DNA from: Gonium pectorale
Taxonomy: Eukaryota > Chlorophyta > Chlorophyceae > Chlamydomonadales > Volvocaceae
NCBI GenBank assembly: GCA_001584585.1
Contig: LSYV01000050.1
Span: forward strand, 426,530-468,764
Direction: 5' to 3'
Length of the DNA stretch: 42,235 bases
The translations under genes were made by a program, and so were the position numbers. Positions 24,001 to 39,000 of the stretch are shown here, piece by piece. Each line of letters opens with the position of its first letter. Within the stretch, counting starts at the first letter, position 1. Below the pieces are notes generated by a model. That model saw only the letters and a list, made by a program, of their open reading frames with translations. It did not search any database and was not told where the DNA came from.

Positions 24001-27000
24001 AAGCCCGACTGTGCAGGTTTCCGAGTACCGGTACTATGGCCTTTACACGAGGATTGTGATGAGGCCTTGGATGGGTGCGTCTGACACGTGGTGCATCCTG
24101 TGACAGCTCTAGTCCGGGGGAGGCTGGGGCTGGCCTGCTCGCACCTTCGCCAGCTCCTCGGGTGTGAACAGTCCGGGCACCTCTCCTCCCGACAGCAGGC
24201 TGTTCACCATCTCCAGGAAAGAGTTCGACACCAGCTGGTGGTCCTCCAGGAACAGCATCAGCGGCCTGCCCTCCACACCGGCACGGCGCAGCACCTCCTT
24301 GAGGTCGTTGCGGAAGGACTTGAGGTCGTACGACCTGACGGGCGGGAGCGAGCAGGGGGTCAACCGCGCGTGGAAGGGAACACCACGCCCGGACCGGCCC
24401 CGTCTGGGGGTAAGAATCTTTTTTTCTGTTCTCAGGTGCCCTATGTTGGCGCGATAGCTCTGTGTAAATTACATGGTTTCCCCCTTTCAGCTTCACCTGA
24501 ACCTTGGTTCCTTTAGGCGGACTACGGTGATTTGGGATGTAAGTTCAGGTGGCTCTTCGTGACCCTTGGCTCTCGGCTCCCACTCCTAAGCAATCGCTGC
24601 TACCCTGGAGCCACCAAGCCACTCACTTGGTCATCTTGGGCGTGTAGAACTCCATGTTGTGCATGTAGGCCAGCAGCAGCATCAGCGAGCGGCGGCCCAC
24701 ACCGCTGTTGCCGCACAGCAGGAGCGAACCGCCCGGCTGGCTCAGCACGCGGTCGAATCGCGCCACCCGCTCCAGCACCTCGGGGAACAGCAACAGGTTC
24801 AGCTCCTTGTGCTCGCGCTCGTAGCCCTGGCGGAACGGTATGAAGAAGGGAACACAGGCACAGCGGCTTTTTAGCACGAACGCCAAGGGCACCTGTGGCG
24901 GCTCTCTTCCCACAGCTGCGCCGGAGCAGTAGAGCTTGACCATGAGCACTTGCAAGGCGCTGACGCACTTCCAGATTAGTGCCCGCCATGCTACCTGCCG
25001 CTCGATGTCGTTGCGCCCCACCCACCTTGAGCTTCTCCGCCACGAGTTCCGTAAAGGTGTCCTGCTCCCAGCGCAGCATCTTGATCTTGGTCAGGTCACC
25101 GCTGATGCGCTCCTCCGCGGACGCGCCCAGCGTGCTGGCGTACCAGGGCGTGGAGTCGGGCTTGTAGTTGAGCAGCGACTGCAAGGCGCCTTCCAGCATT
25201 GACGTGAACTGCTCCTGGTGGTCGCCCACGAGCCGGTCTCGGAACACGCGGAGGCCCTCCACGTAGATGGCCTGAGGGCAGGACATCAGAGCATGGGCAG
25301 TTACAGGCAGCGGTTTGGCCTTCCGCAAGCTTTCCACATCAAGTAGACGGCTCGCGTGCTCCAACGGGAAGCAATCTCAGGCCATTCTCAGTCGTCCACA
25401 ACACGTGGCAAGGCCCAGGGCAGGCATAGGTTCCTCGTCTGTCACCACGGGGCGCACCTGCACCATGGTCATGCCGTTGTCCATCGAATAGCGCTGTAGG
25501 CCGGTCATCCAGTCGGTCAGGTCGCGCGCGTTGAACTCGTAGTGCGGGTGGTCGTTGGGCGTGAAGCGCTCGCGCACGCTGGTGTACACTTCCAGCATGG
25601 CCTTGGACAGAGCAGCGGGCGTCACGCTGCTGGCGGCCGCCGACGCAGCAAGCGCCTGGGGAGGTGGGAGAGCGAGCTAGATTATGCGATGGGCGATGTG
25701 CTTTGTGAAAAACGTGCAAAGGTGCTGATGTCAATCTATATAAAGGCAACAATGCAGAGCATCTGGAACTCCTTCGGGCCAACCTTCAAGACGCCGCACT
25801 CGAAGGGCGGCCGCCCCCGTCTGCCCGACCCGCGTGCACGCACCCTCTGCGCCATGTTGGTGTAGATGGTGTTGAGATTCTCCTTGTCGGGGTAGTTCAT
25901 GGTCATGATGCGCACCAGCGCAGTGAAGCGCGTCGACAGCGCGTGGCGACCGACGGAGCCGGGCGGCGTCATGCTGCCCACGATCTGCACGCGCTCAACG
26001 CGGATGAAGTCCAGGTTCTCGTCGTAGTAGCCCTTGTGCGTGATGAGCTGCTGCAGGAAGGAAATGAGCTGGCAGGTGTTGTACTTGTCGGGGCGCGGAA
26101 GGTTGAGGTCCTTGAGGTACAGCACCACTCGGGTGTTGTCGGGCGGGCGCAGCGCCTTGCCGTTGGTTGTGGTCACGGGCTTGCCGCACACCTGCACCAG
26201 CTTCTGGACTACGTTGGACGCGCTGGTCTGTGCGCTGCAGTTGACCACCGCCACCTGCGCAGGGCGAGTTTGGGTGCTAGCCATATAGTTACCCGATACC
26301 GATGGCAGCAATCCAATAAGTCTACTTGCAACAGGCACAAACCTGCACCGCTTCACTTTTTAACCGCTGTTCACAAGCGACGCGCCTGTTGCTTGCCCGC
26401 ACCCCCGCACCTGCACGCCCATGATCCGCTTGAAGCAGTAGTCCAGCAGTGCTCCCTTACCGCAGCCCTCGGGCCCAACCACCATGAACGGCTCCCGACT
26501 CTTGAGCCAGGGAGCCAGCATGAGGAGGTTCTGCGTCACCTCGGCTGCGGGAACGAAAGGATAGTCATGCGAAGGGGGGTACTCAGCCGCGCTGGTCTAC
26601 CTTCACCGTGTGCCAACTTATCCAACTTCGAACCGTCAGCACAATCCGGCCATGGGGCGGACCCGAAGGCTGGGCTAGGCGCATGTCCCTTCCGACCAGC
26701 CCCGCTATCGCCTTACGTGTGACGACCAGGGTCGAGTCCGAATCGTCCATGCCGCGCTCGCGCAGCTCTTCGCCCACCAACGCCAGCGGGTCGCCGCCCA
26801 CGCCCACATCCATGATGCCGCCCTCGCCTGACAGCCTGCACGTGCAACCGAGCACGACGACGGCACACGTTTAAGAGAGTCAGGAATTGCGCAGCAATTT
26901 GGTGCTGCCAAATACGCTTCTGAACGGGTCGAGCATGTCGAATTGTATTAGACCTAGTTGCGTCATGCTCGCCGCTCTGCGCGAATTTGCTCACCGAGCC

Positions 27001-30000
27001 ATGTCGGTGTAGAACTGATTGCGGACGTCGGCGTTCATGTTGGAACCCAGGCCGCGGCACAGGCCCGCCATGAACTCCACCTTCGAGGCGGGGCCCAGCT
27101 TCAGGTGGCTGAGCGCGCTCTCCAGGATACCGCCTTTCGTGGTCTCCACCGCCTTGGGGTGCGACAGCGCCCACTGGAAGGCCTGCAGATCAGGGCGAGT
27201 GCAAGATTGAAGGCGGTTGCTGCCGACCGTCCAAGTGACATACACCGAGAGCAGGGAGCTCGGTCGAACGCCTGCTCCAGGTGATTAGGAGGATGCCCTT
27301 GCGGGGGGGAAAGATAGTTCGTTGGCACGTTGCCGCCCGTTCGCCGCACTTTCAACCCGCAGACCATATGACCCGATATACTGCGCGCCGAGCCTGCCGT
27401 CGGGATGGGTTCTCCTAACCGCACCTTATCGAAGAAGTCGCCCATCCACTGAATCATGTTCTGCGAGTTCTCGCCCGAAGCGTTAAGCTTGAGCCAGCGG
27501 GTAATCATGCGCTCCACCTCCATCGCCTCGTCGCTCATGAAGAGCATACCTGTGTGGAGGTGGGCGCGCCCATACGCGCTTAGCCAGTGCACGTCAGACA
27601 GGAGAATGTAGGGGGTCGACACGGTGCGGCACGACAAACACCCAAGGGATCCATCCGTGTGTGGGATATGTTGACCGTTCACAAGACCGTATAGTAGATG
27701 CCAGTTGAGTCAACTCTGGGCGTCCAAGACCTCGTAATACCGAGTGCCACCGTCCAAAGGGGTTATGGGGATGTGGCATATCCCCTTCTGCTCCCATTCC
27801 CAAGCACGTGCACCCACCGCAGCGTGACACCGTGGCGGGCGACGCGAACTCCAGCGAATGGCACTCGAAGATCATGTTGACGTTGTTGGCGAACTGGATG
27901 CGCTCGCCGTTGGGCATGGTGAGCAGGCGATTGTCGTCCAGCACCGAGTTCAGCGACTCGATCCACTCGGGGTCCACGTCACCATCGCAGATGATCCAGC
28001 TGCGCTGCTCCAGCGGTTCCTTGACCACCTGCGGACATTTATGGCAAGTGATTGTGGGCTTCGTGTCAGGCCGCACACTCGAGGCGATTCAACCCGCTCC
28101 GGGTCCCGGGATGGAGGAAGGAGCAACGCAGACGACAGGGATTGTTTGCTGCCCACCCTCCTGGAACGAGTCATTGTGCGTCATACCTTGCGCGCAGCAG
28201 CAGTGAGCACTCCGTCACTCCACTCGCGCGTGTCCATGTTCATGGAACCCAGCAGCTGCTGGCGCGGCATGGCCTTGGGGTTCATCTTGTACACAATGGG
28301 CTTGCGTCCCAGCCGTTCGTATGCGCGCTCAAGCATCTCCCACAGCGTGCTCTTGCCGCTGCCCGATGGCCCCACGATGATGACGCCAATGCGCTGCTCG
28401 CACGCCAGGTGCAACTGCGCGGCACAAACGCCAAGGGAATAGCAAGTGACAACGAGTGATACCACAGCTCCTTTCGTGGATGAATCGTGCTTGGGCTTGC
28501 CTGTCATCGTCATTTTGCTTTCATGTGTCAGCCCTGCAGATTCGCGTGTAGTGGATGGGGAAAACTGCCGCAAAACTGCCGGGAGTGTCCCTTGGTGCTG
28601 TCGCGGCAGTACACCAAACCAGGTGTGTATCATGCCGTTCGTGCTGCGTCATCGTGGCAGTACTTTTCTCTGCCTCAATGTATGCTGTAGCTACACGACA
28701 CTGTACACATCATGCATACGTTCGATGTGTCTATGCCTTAGCACGCCTCCATTCCGCATGCCCTCGCGAATGGCGCACATTATGGCTCCACCATATCTTT
28801 GTCTCGAGAAACGTTGGCGATGGCTACCGGTGCTTGGAAAGTAAGTAAGCGGCATATCGCAGCAATCCGTTTCCCAAGCACGCACGCGTGCACAATGGGT
28901 AGACGGGCACTGGCGCACCTGCAGCATACGGTCAATCTGCTGCTGCGTCAGCTCCATCTTGCAGGAAGCTGCCGCCTCCACGAGCGCCTTCTCAAGTGCC
29001 TCGTTGCGTGCGTCCGTCAGCTTCGCACCGGGGAACAGATCCGCGATAAGGGCCCTGTGCAGGGTTAAGGGCACGCCAGGCGGTTGCAATGCATCGCGCT
29101 GCGCGCCAGCCCATGAAGTCAATATTAGGCATCCTTGGCATCATATGAGTTTTCGTGGCAGAAGGAGCAGCAAGTGCTGCAAGGTTGCTTACTTGAAGCG
29201 CGAGTTGTCGTCGAACGTGAGGGTGGGCAACTTGGTGGCCGCCACGGAGCGGATGATGATCTCCGCCTCCACTTCAGCGTCAACCTGCTGGCCCTGCTTG
29301 CGGGCGTCGCGCAGCTCACGGCCCGCAATACCCAGCACAGTCTTGAGCGCACTGCGAAGGTGGGAAGCAGGAGGCATACCGTAGTTGGGTACGCACGCAG
29401 CGGAGGCCTGTTCCCTACCCTGCAATACACAAAGTGCGACCGACTTGCCCTCCGTGCGGACAGGCCCCATCTGGCACCTACCGGAGACCCCAGTCGTAGT
29501 GCTGCTGCGGCGAGAGCAGCTCGCGGCTGAGGCTAAAGAGCGAGACGAGCTTGCGGGCCAAGTCCTTGGCGAAATTGAAACCCTCCGACAGCAGTAGCAC
29601 TTCGGCAATCAGCTCGTTGTTGGGCACCGTCATGGCAATGGACCTGAGGGGCGGCGGGCCGGACCAAGTTGCTAATGCGGGAAGACTAGTGAGGCCACGA
29701 GGAGCCAGTGCGTCACACGTCGTGACTGGCAACAATTGACACCCAGAAACAATGTACGAGTCCCAACGAGCTGCTGAGATGCCTCTCTGGGACGACGCAC
29801 CTGAACAGCTGCTTTAAGTTGTCGGGCAGCTTGGAGCGGCCGCCATAGCCTTTGCCCGCGGGGTTGAGAGTCACGAAGATGCCCGCGTTCTTGTCCACCT
29901 CCACCGGCTTCTCCATGAACTGCATTGTCTTAGCGCCCTCCTTGAGCGCAAGCTGCGGGCCAGGCAGACAGGCAAGCCACGTCCATGTAAACGTTATGTA

Positions 30001-33000
30001 CATCGCAGGCTACCGACCGCCGCGCTGGTAGCATATGCCGTAGTAGTAGTGACCGAAGCCTTCTTGGGCGCGAAACGCCGGTTTGCGCCCTTTCGTCTTG
30101 CTACGAGGCCCTGTGCCGCACCTGGATGGTCTGGATCTGCTGGCTGACGGCCGACAGCACCTCCTCATCCAGGCGGTTGAACTCGTCGAAACAGCCCCAG
30201 GCGCCGCACTTGACCAGGCCCACAAAGATGCGGCCCATGGACTTGAAGTCGAACTCCTCATCGCAGTTGAACACAAGCACCTGGCGAGCCAGCGCCTGGC
30301 CCAGCGCCTTGACGGACTCGGTCTTGCCCGTTCCGGCGGGGCCATACGGGTTGCCACCGTAGCCGAGCGCCATACCCTGAAGAGTGGCAGGGCCAGGGAA
30401 GCCGGAAAACACTGGATTGATATTGACAAGCATGAGTGCCAAGGCAAGCGCTCCCTAAGCGCTCACAGCGGGATGCAGTAGCAGGTTTTGCTGGCAGCGC
30501 TCCATCCTGCATGTATTCAGGTTTGAACCCACACTGGGTGTGGCCTATGCCACGGACCTGCGTGAGTGTGAGGTAGCACTTGTCCGTGAGCGGCGTGTAC
30601 ACCAGCTTCGCAGCGTTGCCCTGGTACTCCCACGTGTAGTCGAACGTCGCCTCTGCCATGGACACCTGCGATCATTTTTACACCGGTGAGAGTCAAAACG
30701 TTCATCCGAAGTGATGCACTTTCATGCGGGCAGCACCGCCGTGCGAACAAAGGTGCGCCGATCAAGACCTGCTCAGTGATGGCTCTCCGCCAAGCTCCGC
30801 TTCCTTGGCAGCCTCACCTTGACCGAGCCCTCCGCACGGTGGTAGTAGCGCAGCTGGCGCGTCCAGCCCCATTCGGTGGTTCCTACCACCTTGTCCTTGT
30901 CCAGATACTCGGCCACATCGCAGTAGTGGATGAAGTCCAGCACCTACATGTAAGGAGGGTGCGGATCCTTGGTGCGCTGCTGGGGACCGGCAGTGGCATT
31001 GTGGTACATGGCCTCGCCAGAAGCGGCACAGCAATCTGCAAGTCGTGGTATTCCGCTCCCATCGCCCCCACGCGTACCAACGCCTGCTTCTTGAGCTGCA
31101 GCAAGTGGTGACCTGTGAAGTCCGAGGCGGTCAGCTTGTTCAGCTGCGCGCGCATCTCCGTCACCAGCTTCTTGACGCCGGAGGCGCCCGCCTTGAGCGC
31201 CACCTCCGCCCTGCGCGGCAAAGGACCCGTCATGCCATGTGCCATGACAAATCTTGGCAACGCAACACCACAGCCAACCATCCCGGTTCACAACGCTGCC
31301 GCCATGCCTACGATCAAGCAATCCCGCTAGCACACAGAACATCCTAGCTTTTGCGTCTCGTGGTACGAGGAAACTGATAACAAGTACCCCAAGACGAGGT
31401 GCTTGAACCCAGAGCCAACAGCTTTGCTCACTTCTCCGTGAACGCCACCGCCTCCTTGAGCTGCAAGTTCTGGCTGGCAGCCGCGCGGAACTCGTCGTTC
31501 ATGCGGCCCGCGCACAGCACCTCGTTCTGCTGCTGCAGCGTGTTGCGCATGGAGCGCGTGAGGTCGCCAAGCCAGGTCTCGATCTGCTCGGTGATGCGCA
31601 CGGTGGGCGCCAGATCCACCACCTCGCCCTCCATGCTCTGCATCGCCTGGATGGTGCTTTGGTCCTGGCTGAACTTGACCTGCGAAGCCAAACACGTCGC
31701 AGGACAGAGCGTGAGGCCGACCCATCCTGGTTGGTGCGAGAGCTGGTACGCCGCGAGCTCGTAAACGTCAAAACAGGCAAGACTGCCCGGAGGCCTGGAG
31801 AGGGCAGCTGCAAGGGGCAGGTAGCACTGGTGTTTTTTCGGGGGGGGCGGCGGGGCAGCGAGCGCACCTTCTGGATGCCCGCGAACAGCTTCTTGAGGTG
31901 CGATTGGATGACGGCGGGGTTGCGCGCCTGGCCCAGGATCTCCAGCAGGTCGTCGTCTCCCAAGAAGTAGAAGCGCGGGAACTGCGAGCGCTTCTCCTCC
32001 AGAAAGTCCGCCAGCGCGCGCTGGCAGACGTCCAGCTGCTGCGCCATTTGGGGCAGCTTGTCGCGGATGCCGGGGATGTCCGCAAACGTCACCACCTGGT
32101 TTCCCCACACAGAAAGGCGGGAAAAGAGCGATGAGGAGGTGACCATGGTATGAAGTCGTGGGCTCAGCGCCGACCATCAAGCTGGTTGCAGAGATCAGTC
32201 CCCGCACGGGCCTATGCAACCTGAGCCGCCAGCCACTCAGCGTGCGCACCTTCTTGGTAGACTCGAGGCTCGTCATGGTGCGGCGGAACTCCTCGTCAAC
32301 GTTACGGAAGCGTTGCTGCTGCGAGGGCAGCGCGCCGCGGCCGAAGATGGGCTCCAGGTAAACCCATTTGCGCTGGATCTGGTTGAGCAGCGTGAGACCC
32401 TCCTGCAGGAAGGATAGCTTGTTCTCCCAGCTCGACACCTACAGGAGCACGGGAGGGGACAGGCATTGACGTGACAAGAAGCAGAAGCTCGGTTCCTTGC
32501 GGGAGCCTGCTGGCGCGGGTAGGCCTGGGAGGGGGATTGCGGCAGCAGGCGGAGCCAAAGGTCGAGGTCGTGATAGGTCTGATCAGGTGGTGAAACGTCG
32601 GCGGCGCAACGGATAGAAGCGCGCATCGACACCAATATTGCACCCACCTCGTCCTTGAACATATTGTAGTAGCTGCTCTGCTTGAGCGAAGCCACCAGCG
32701 ACTGGTTGTCGCCCACCTCGGTCATGGCATCGCGCCACTCCTTAATGAGTGGCGTGCGCCGCTGCCGGCCGGCAACCTACACACAATGGTGAAGGACAAG
32801 AAAGAAAGCTTGCACATGTTATTGTGTCGCCTCAAGGAAAGCGATACAGAATAGCGGACAGCCCACAGACCGCCGCCAGGCACGAAGGCGAGGAGCATAC
32901 TCACGCTCTGTGTGCTCTCCGTGAACGTGAACTCGCGGGCCATGCCCCACATCTTGAGCTCAGACAGCGCCTTGCGGATGACCGCCTCGCCCTGCGCCTG

Positions 33001-36000
33001 CGCGTCCAGTGCCTTGATGGCGTCGGCGTGCTTCACCACCTGTGGGCAGCAGCAAAGAGGCAGCGAGACCACTTTCGTGAGTAACAAATGCCAGTGCTGG
33101 CAAATCAGTTACTGAACGTACTGTGCGCTACTCAGACAACTACTGCACCGGAGCACCGGAGCATCGGAAGCCATGACGAACGCCGCCCCTATAACCGTCC
33201 TCGAACACGCCTGGCGGACCCGTCCCCTTACCAGGTCGGCCTTCTCGAGGAAGTGTGTCAGCGTCACGGTCTCTTTACTGACGGCAGCGGGACCGGTAGT
33301 TTTCATGCCCAGCATCCCAAACAGTTGGTTCCAGTGGCTGTCCTCCCAGCCGGCACCACGCAGGCAAGATTTGAGGTGCGGCAGACAGCGCGTGTAGTTG
33401 TCAATTTCGTTGACCAGGATGACTGCGATGGGGTCGTCGCTGCCCTTTCCAGCGATGGCCTTGGTCCATTTGGCCAGGAAGTCCTCAATCTTCCAGACCT
33501 GCGCGTCCCAACGGTGGTAACCGGTTTCAGCCAGGCTTTCGTAGCGCTGCCTTAGCCACGGTCCAAGATAACGAGGCATTACTGGAAGGGTGGCAAGGAT
33601 TGTATCCCTTGTATGGCACCCATCATGGATGCCACAGGGATGCTGGCGGTTCAGCCTACAACTTTGCGACGCAACCCCTGTAACAAACAGCATACTGTAC
33701 CCATTCCGCCATCGACCTGATCTGTCTGCTGCGTGCCGCCCCGGCGCACCTGGTCGCGCATGGACAACCAGTCGCGGTTAGCCATCTCGTCACGCTCCCG
33801 CAGGAAGTCGGCGTAGCGATCCCAGTGGGACTTGGTGGCCATCACGTCCGCCTCCAGCTCGTTAATCAGGTCGAAGTCGGGTACGTCGATTTTGAACGCC
33901 TCCGCCTGGAAGTTTAAGAGCGCATGGCCGTTCTCACTTGTCAGCAGTGACTCATATGCGCAGGATGCGGCAGCGAACACGTGCACCTCAAGACGTCCCC
34001 CTTCGGATCGCGGTCACAAGCAAGAAAGTGAGCAGCACTTTGGACAGTGGCGTTGTCGGCTCTTCACACGCACCTCCTTTTGCAGCTTGGCGCTCTCCTC
34101 GCGCAACTCCTTGATGGCGTTGGCGTACTCCTGGATTTTGGCCAGCACCACCGCGGGGTTGCCGCTGGGGCCACTCTTGGGCTTAAGCTCCTGCCAGCGG
34201 CTGTTCATGCCGGTCACCTTGCCCTTGAACTCCTCCAGCTGGCGACCAATCTACGGGCCGGAAACATATTCATTGAGGGCAACTGGTTAACAAAAGCGTT
34301 CACACAGGATTGCCCCAGATCACAACACGTGCAAGCTGATTTACAACATGGCATACATCATACCCCGTGACGGCCCGTCAGGGCTGACGGCACCGTCCGT
34401 GTGGGGCGCACGCTCCACACCATCCCACGTCACACCGCGGCACATCGCCCTACCCAGCATATGCACAATTCCTTGGCTGAACCATCCAAAATTCACCAAC
34501 CTGCACCGCCAGCGCGCCCTTCTGCTCCTCCAAGTGTGCGTCGAACTGCTGAAGCTGAGTGGTGAAGGCGTCCCAGCTGTTGTTTACCTCCGTGAGGTCC
34601 ACCACAGCGAAGGTGGCGTCGCGGCCGCCGCCTGCCATCTGGCGCAACAGCTTGTTCTTCTCATCGATGCGCCGGCGCGCCGCCTGCACGTCCACCAGCT
34701 TGGCGGTCAGGGACTTGGCCTCCTGGCCCGCGTTGCCGATGTCCTCCACCGTGTTGGCCTGCTTGGTGAACAGCTCGCGGCCATTCTTCATGAAGTCCTC
34801 CACCTGGTCCTTCTCTTGCAGCGTCTGCACGCCGGGACAGGACAGGGATGCACTGGTTTCGGATCCGTACGGAAGTGGCCCTGTTAAAACACCCAGAGAG
34901 CTCAAAAAACCGTAATTGCAAGGCACACGGTTTTACTTGTTGCCGTGGCCAGGGAAAAGACCGTAATGCCTACGAGGGGCAACTCAGGGGGCAAGGATGT
35001 GCAGTGCTAGCCGCTCCAGAAGCTCCCAGCCGTCCCACCTTGCGGCGGAGGCTGGACACTAGCGCCTCCTGCAGCTTCTTCATGTGCTCGTCGATGGTGG
35101 CCTTGATAGGCGCCAGCGACACCTTGTAGCACTCGATGCGTACCTGCGGAGCGCAATGCGAGCACGGAGGCGACGTGTTTCTTGGAGTGCGGGCCTCAGG
35201 CTAGCTTCCTGTCGGACACTTTAGAGGCCAAATGGCCCACAAAACAGGAGGAAGCTGCCCTCGAGTAGCCGGTCGCACCTCGTTGGGCAGCTTCTCAGCG
35301 TCCCTGCTGGCGGCCTTGAGCATGCGGAAGTTGAGCTCCCAGTCCGAGACCTCCACCAGGTTCGTATCCGTGAACTCGTCCAGGTCCAGCGTGCCCAGTA
35401 CCATCCAGTCCTGCAGGCGGTTTGTTGCGTGCATTCATGCGCATACGCGTAAATGCTGGGAACGGGGGTGGCGCCCTGCAGCTGCACGACAGGCGGCTTC
35501 ACTGCAATGGAGACGAGCCAGGTGCGTGAATGCAGTCAATCTCCTCTCCTTTCCTCACCTGATACTTCTTCAGCTCCTCCGCAAGCTGCGCAAAGAGCGC
35601 CTCCGCAGCCGCGTACACGCGGGCAATGCCCGCTGGGTTGGCGTCCACAATGGGGCGAAAGAATCCCGGGCGCTCCGACAGGTCGCTGACACCCTGTGGG
35701 TCCAGCAGGTCGCACCGCTTGTAACGCCAACGTCACCACAGAAGTACGGACCCAATCGGCAAGGCATCAGCAAGCAGAACGCACTTTTGCGCAGCATACA
35801 GGTATGGTACTCGGACCCAATCATATAAAGCAGCAGCGGGGAGCATGCCCCAGCTAAAGCCATGTGTTTGTATCATGGGCGCACCTTCATGCGGAGCGGC
35901 AGGCCCAGGAAGGTGTTGAGCAGGTCCTTGACGTGGCGGATGCGCAGCTCCTCCAGAGGCGGGTCGTACTGCAGGCGGTGCTGGCGGAACACCATCTTCA

Positions 36001-39000
36001 CCTCCACTTCAGGCAGAGTCTTGTTGATCATCTCCAGGCCTGATAGATACTGCACCTCCAGCGCCTTGTACAGCTGGAAGTCCCAATGCTGGCGCCACAC
36101 CTGGGGCGTAACGGGGGGTACAGCGGTCGTGGGTAGTCAGAGTGGGGGCAGAGCGGCTATCGTCAACCCATGTCGGTTGGAAAAGCAGGGCAAACTATGT
36201 GGGATCGGTACATAATGACATAGATCCAGGCGGGCATCGCGTAGCCACTGAACTACATACCTGCTGCGACTCGCGGCTGTAGCCCTCGGCCTCAAGGCGG
36301 CCGAAGATGTCGCGCATCTCCTTGACGCCAGCAGCCCACTTATCCTTGTGTCGCACCAGGTCCGTGCCGGCCAGGTTCACCACCTGCGTCGCAAGCCCAG
36401 GATGAACGAGATAGGTCAGCCAACAAACCGGCACCAGGGGAACGCGGCGGCGTGGGCGGTTGCCGACTCACAGGGCGGCTCGCATACGCGTGGCTGGTGG
36501 ACCGCTAAAACATGGTAGCGTGCCTGGCCGTTGCCACTGGCCTCGCACCTTCTCGCTCAGCACGGTGTGCCATTTGCGCAGCGTGCGGTTCTTCTCCGCC
36601 AGGCGATCCGCCACCTCGTTCAGGCGGCGGACGTAGCCCTCCAGCGCCGCGGCATTGCGCCACGTGATCTCCTTGCTCTGCGCGTCCTTGGGGTTCATGA
36701 GCACCTTCTCAAACTCCAGCGCGTCCTTGAGCATCATGGGCTTCTGGCAAGGCACCATCTCCGTGGCGATGTTGTTGTAAAAATTGGCGCGCTGCTTCAG
36801 CACCATGCCGTACCTGTGCAAAGCGAATTGCGTGTCGGGGAAACGGAAACAACAACGCAAGATAGTACTACCCGGCGCCTGTTGTCATTGCCGGCTTGCC
36901 GCGCTGCACGCATCATGCTTCGTTTGCCCTTGGGACTCCACCTTGTCCCGTTGCACGTTGCCGCATCCGATCGGCCCCATCATCCCCGCCACCGACTCCC
37001 CGCAACGCACCGGTAGAACTTGTTGGCAATCTCCACCTCATTGAGGATGTCCTTGCGGACGCCAAAGCCCAGGCTCTGCAGCTGGCGCACCTCGCGCAGC
37101 AGCAGCACGAGCTGGTCGTTGAAGTGCGTTTTGACGTGGCTGTTCTGGCTGTCAAAGGTCATCAGCTTGCTGTTCTTCCAGTTGGCCATTTCGCCCAGCT
37201 CCTCAGACATCCAGTCCTGGGCGCCAATCGCGAGGAGGTATCGCGTAAAACGCCGGAGAACACGAAACCCGCACACGAGAGGCACCATCCTAGAGCCAAC
37301 CTCCTCCGAGCATTTTCGTCAGAAGGTAGGGGCAAAGGATGACCTAGTGCGTACACCCGCATCCAGAGCATACCAGCAGCACTGCACTCGGGGCACCCAC
37401 CTCCCAGGCCGCGTATTGCTCCTTACGGAAGATCTCGACCTCCTTTGTGAGCTCTGCTACCACACCCAGCGTGTTACGCAGCGCGGCGCCACCCGACCCC
37501 TCGTCACCGGCCACGCCGCCACGCAGCATGTGCTTCAGCACCTCGCTGACCTGCATCGTGGGCATTCAAGGCCACACCATAACTTTAAGCCGCAACACGT
37601 CGTTGCTCATTGCAACCCTGCTGGTTTCCTTATGCGGGGCATGCGGGGTTTTCGATTCCCAGGTTCCCCTCACCTTGGCCAGCTTCTGAGACGTCTGCAT
37701 GCACCACATGATGCGCTCGACGATGGAGGCGGTCACGCGGCCCACGGGCGCCACCTTATTGCCGCCGCTGGCAGAGTCACGGTGGCTGTCGAACTCGCCC
37801 TGCGGGCATGCACGTAGCATAAAGCCCGAGCATGAGGAAGCAGGCGCCGACATGCCATGCCGTGCCTTATTGCTGCCACCGTGTGGCAAGGGTCTTTCAT
37901 ATTGTGCCCCATCTCTGCCACCGTGTGGCAAGATCTCTCATGCGTTATACAGTGTCTCATCTCTGGAACCATGTGGCGGTTACGACCGTTGCAGTACGCC
38001 CTCTTACTCAGCGCACGGCCTCAACCCCGCGCCCGTGGCTGTGTTCAGGCCCACCTGCACGCTGTCGATGTGGCGGTCCACCTGCTTCGCCAGGTGCTCC
38101 TTCTCGGTCTGCACGGGATAGATGAGAGGCGGCATAATAACATTTAAGAGCTCGCATGGGACGCTTTGGGGGCGACCCACATGGAAGGATGCAGGAAGAA
38201 AGCACAACCGCATACGCATCACAAAGCCCCCCGGCCCCCGGCCGTGCATGGAGCACCTCCAAGAATAGCGCTGCGAACCTGCCGCCGCACCCTACCTGCA
38301 AGGCATTGGCGATGTTCTTGCGGCCCATCAGACCGCTGTAGCGCTTGATCTCCGCGAACACCTGCTGCGGCTGGATCAGCGAGCTACCTGCCGCTCCCCG
38401 GTCGCCTCCGCGCCCAGGGCCAATCGCGCTGGTCAGGCTCGGGATGATCACCGAACCTGCGGGGCACGAAGTAGGCGTCTCAGCTCGGGAACAACATAAC
38501 GGGGCAGGAGGGGGAATGGTGCAGCCCATATCCGAGGGCAATGGGGACAACTGAGATGACCCCAAAGATCCGCAGCCCCATGTGGCGCTACTTGGCACTT
38601 ACCGAAGAGCTCTTTGAGCTTCTGGCTGATACGCTGCTCAATTGGGCCCATGCGCCGCTCAAAGTCCTCCAGCGCGGACTTCCAGACATGCGTGGTGTAG
38701 TCGCTGACCTGCGGAGAATAGCAGGTTGATTGCAACGAAAAGAAACCGACTTTGCGTGCTGCAACCTGTCTCAACCTCAAGACCCTAAGTTGGCACCTTT
38801 CCAGATGCACCAGTCTTTACACTCGCACGCCATGGTGGCGGCGGAGGCGTCCAAGCCCTGCTGCGTCATAGCTTTGTTGACGAAACCCCGCTGCCACACC
38901 GCGCCTGGGGTGGCGCGCACCTGCAGCGCCTCCATGCCCGTGAAGGGCGCGAACACCTGCTGCACGCCCAGCGAGCCGGACTCCTCCTTGCCGAGCAGCT

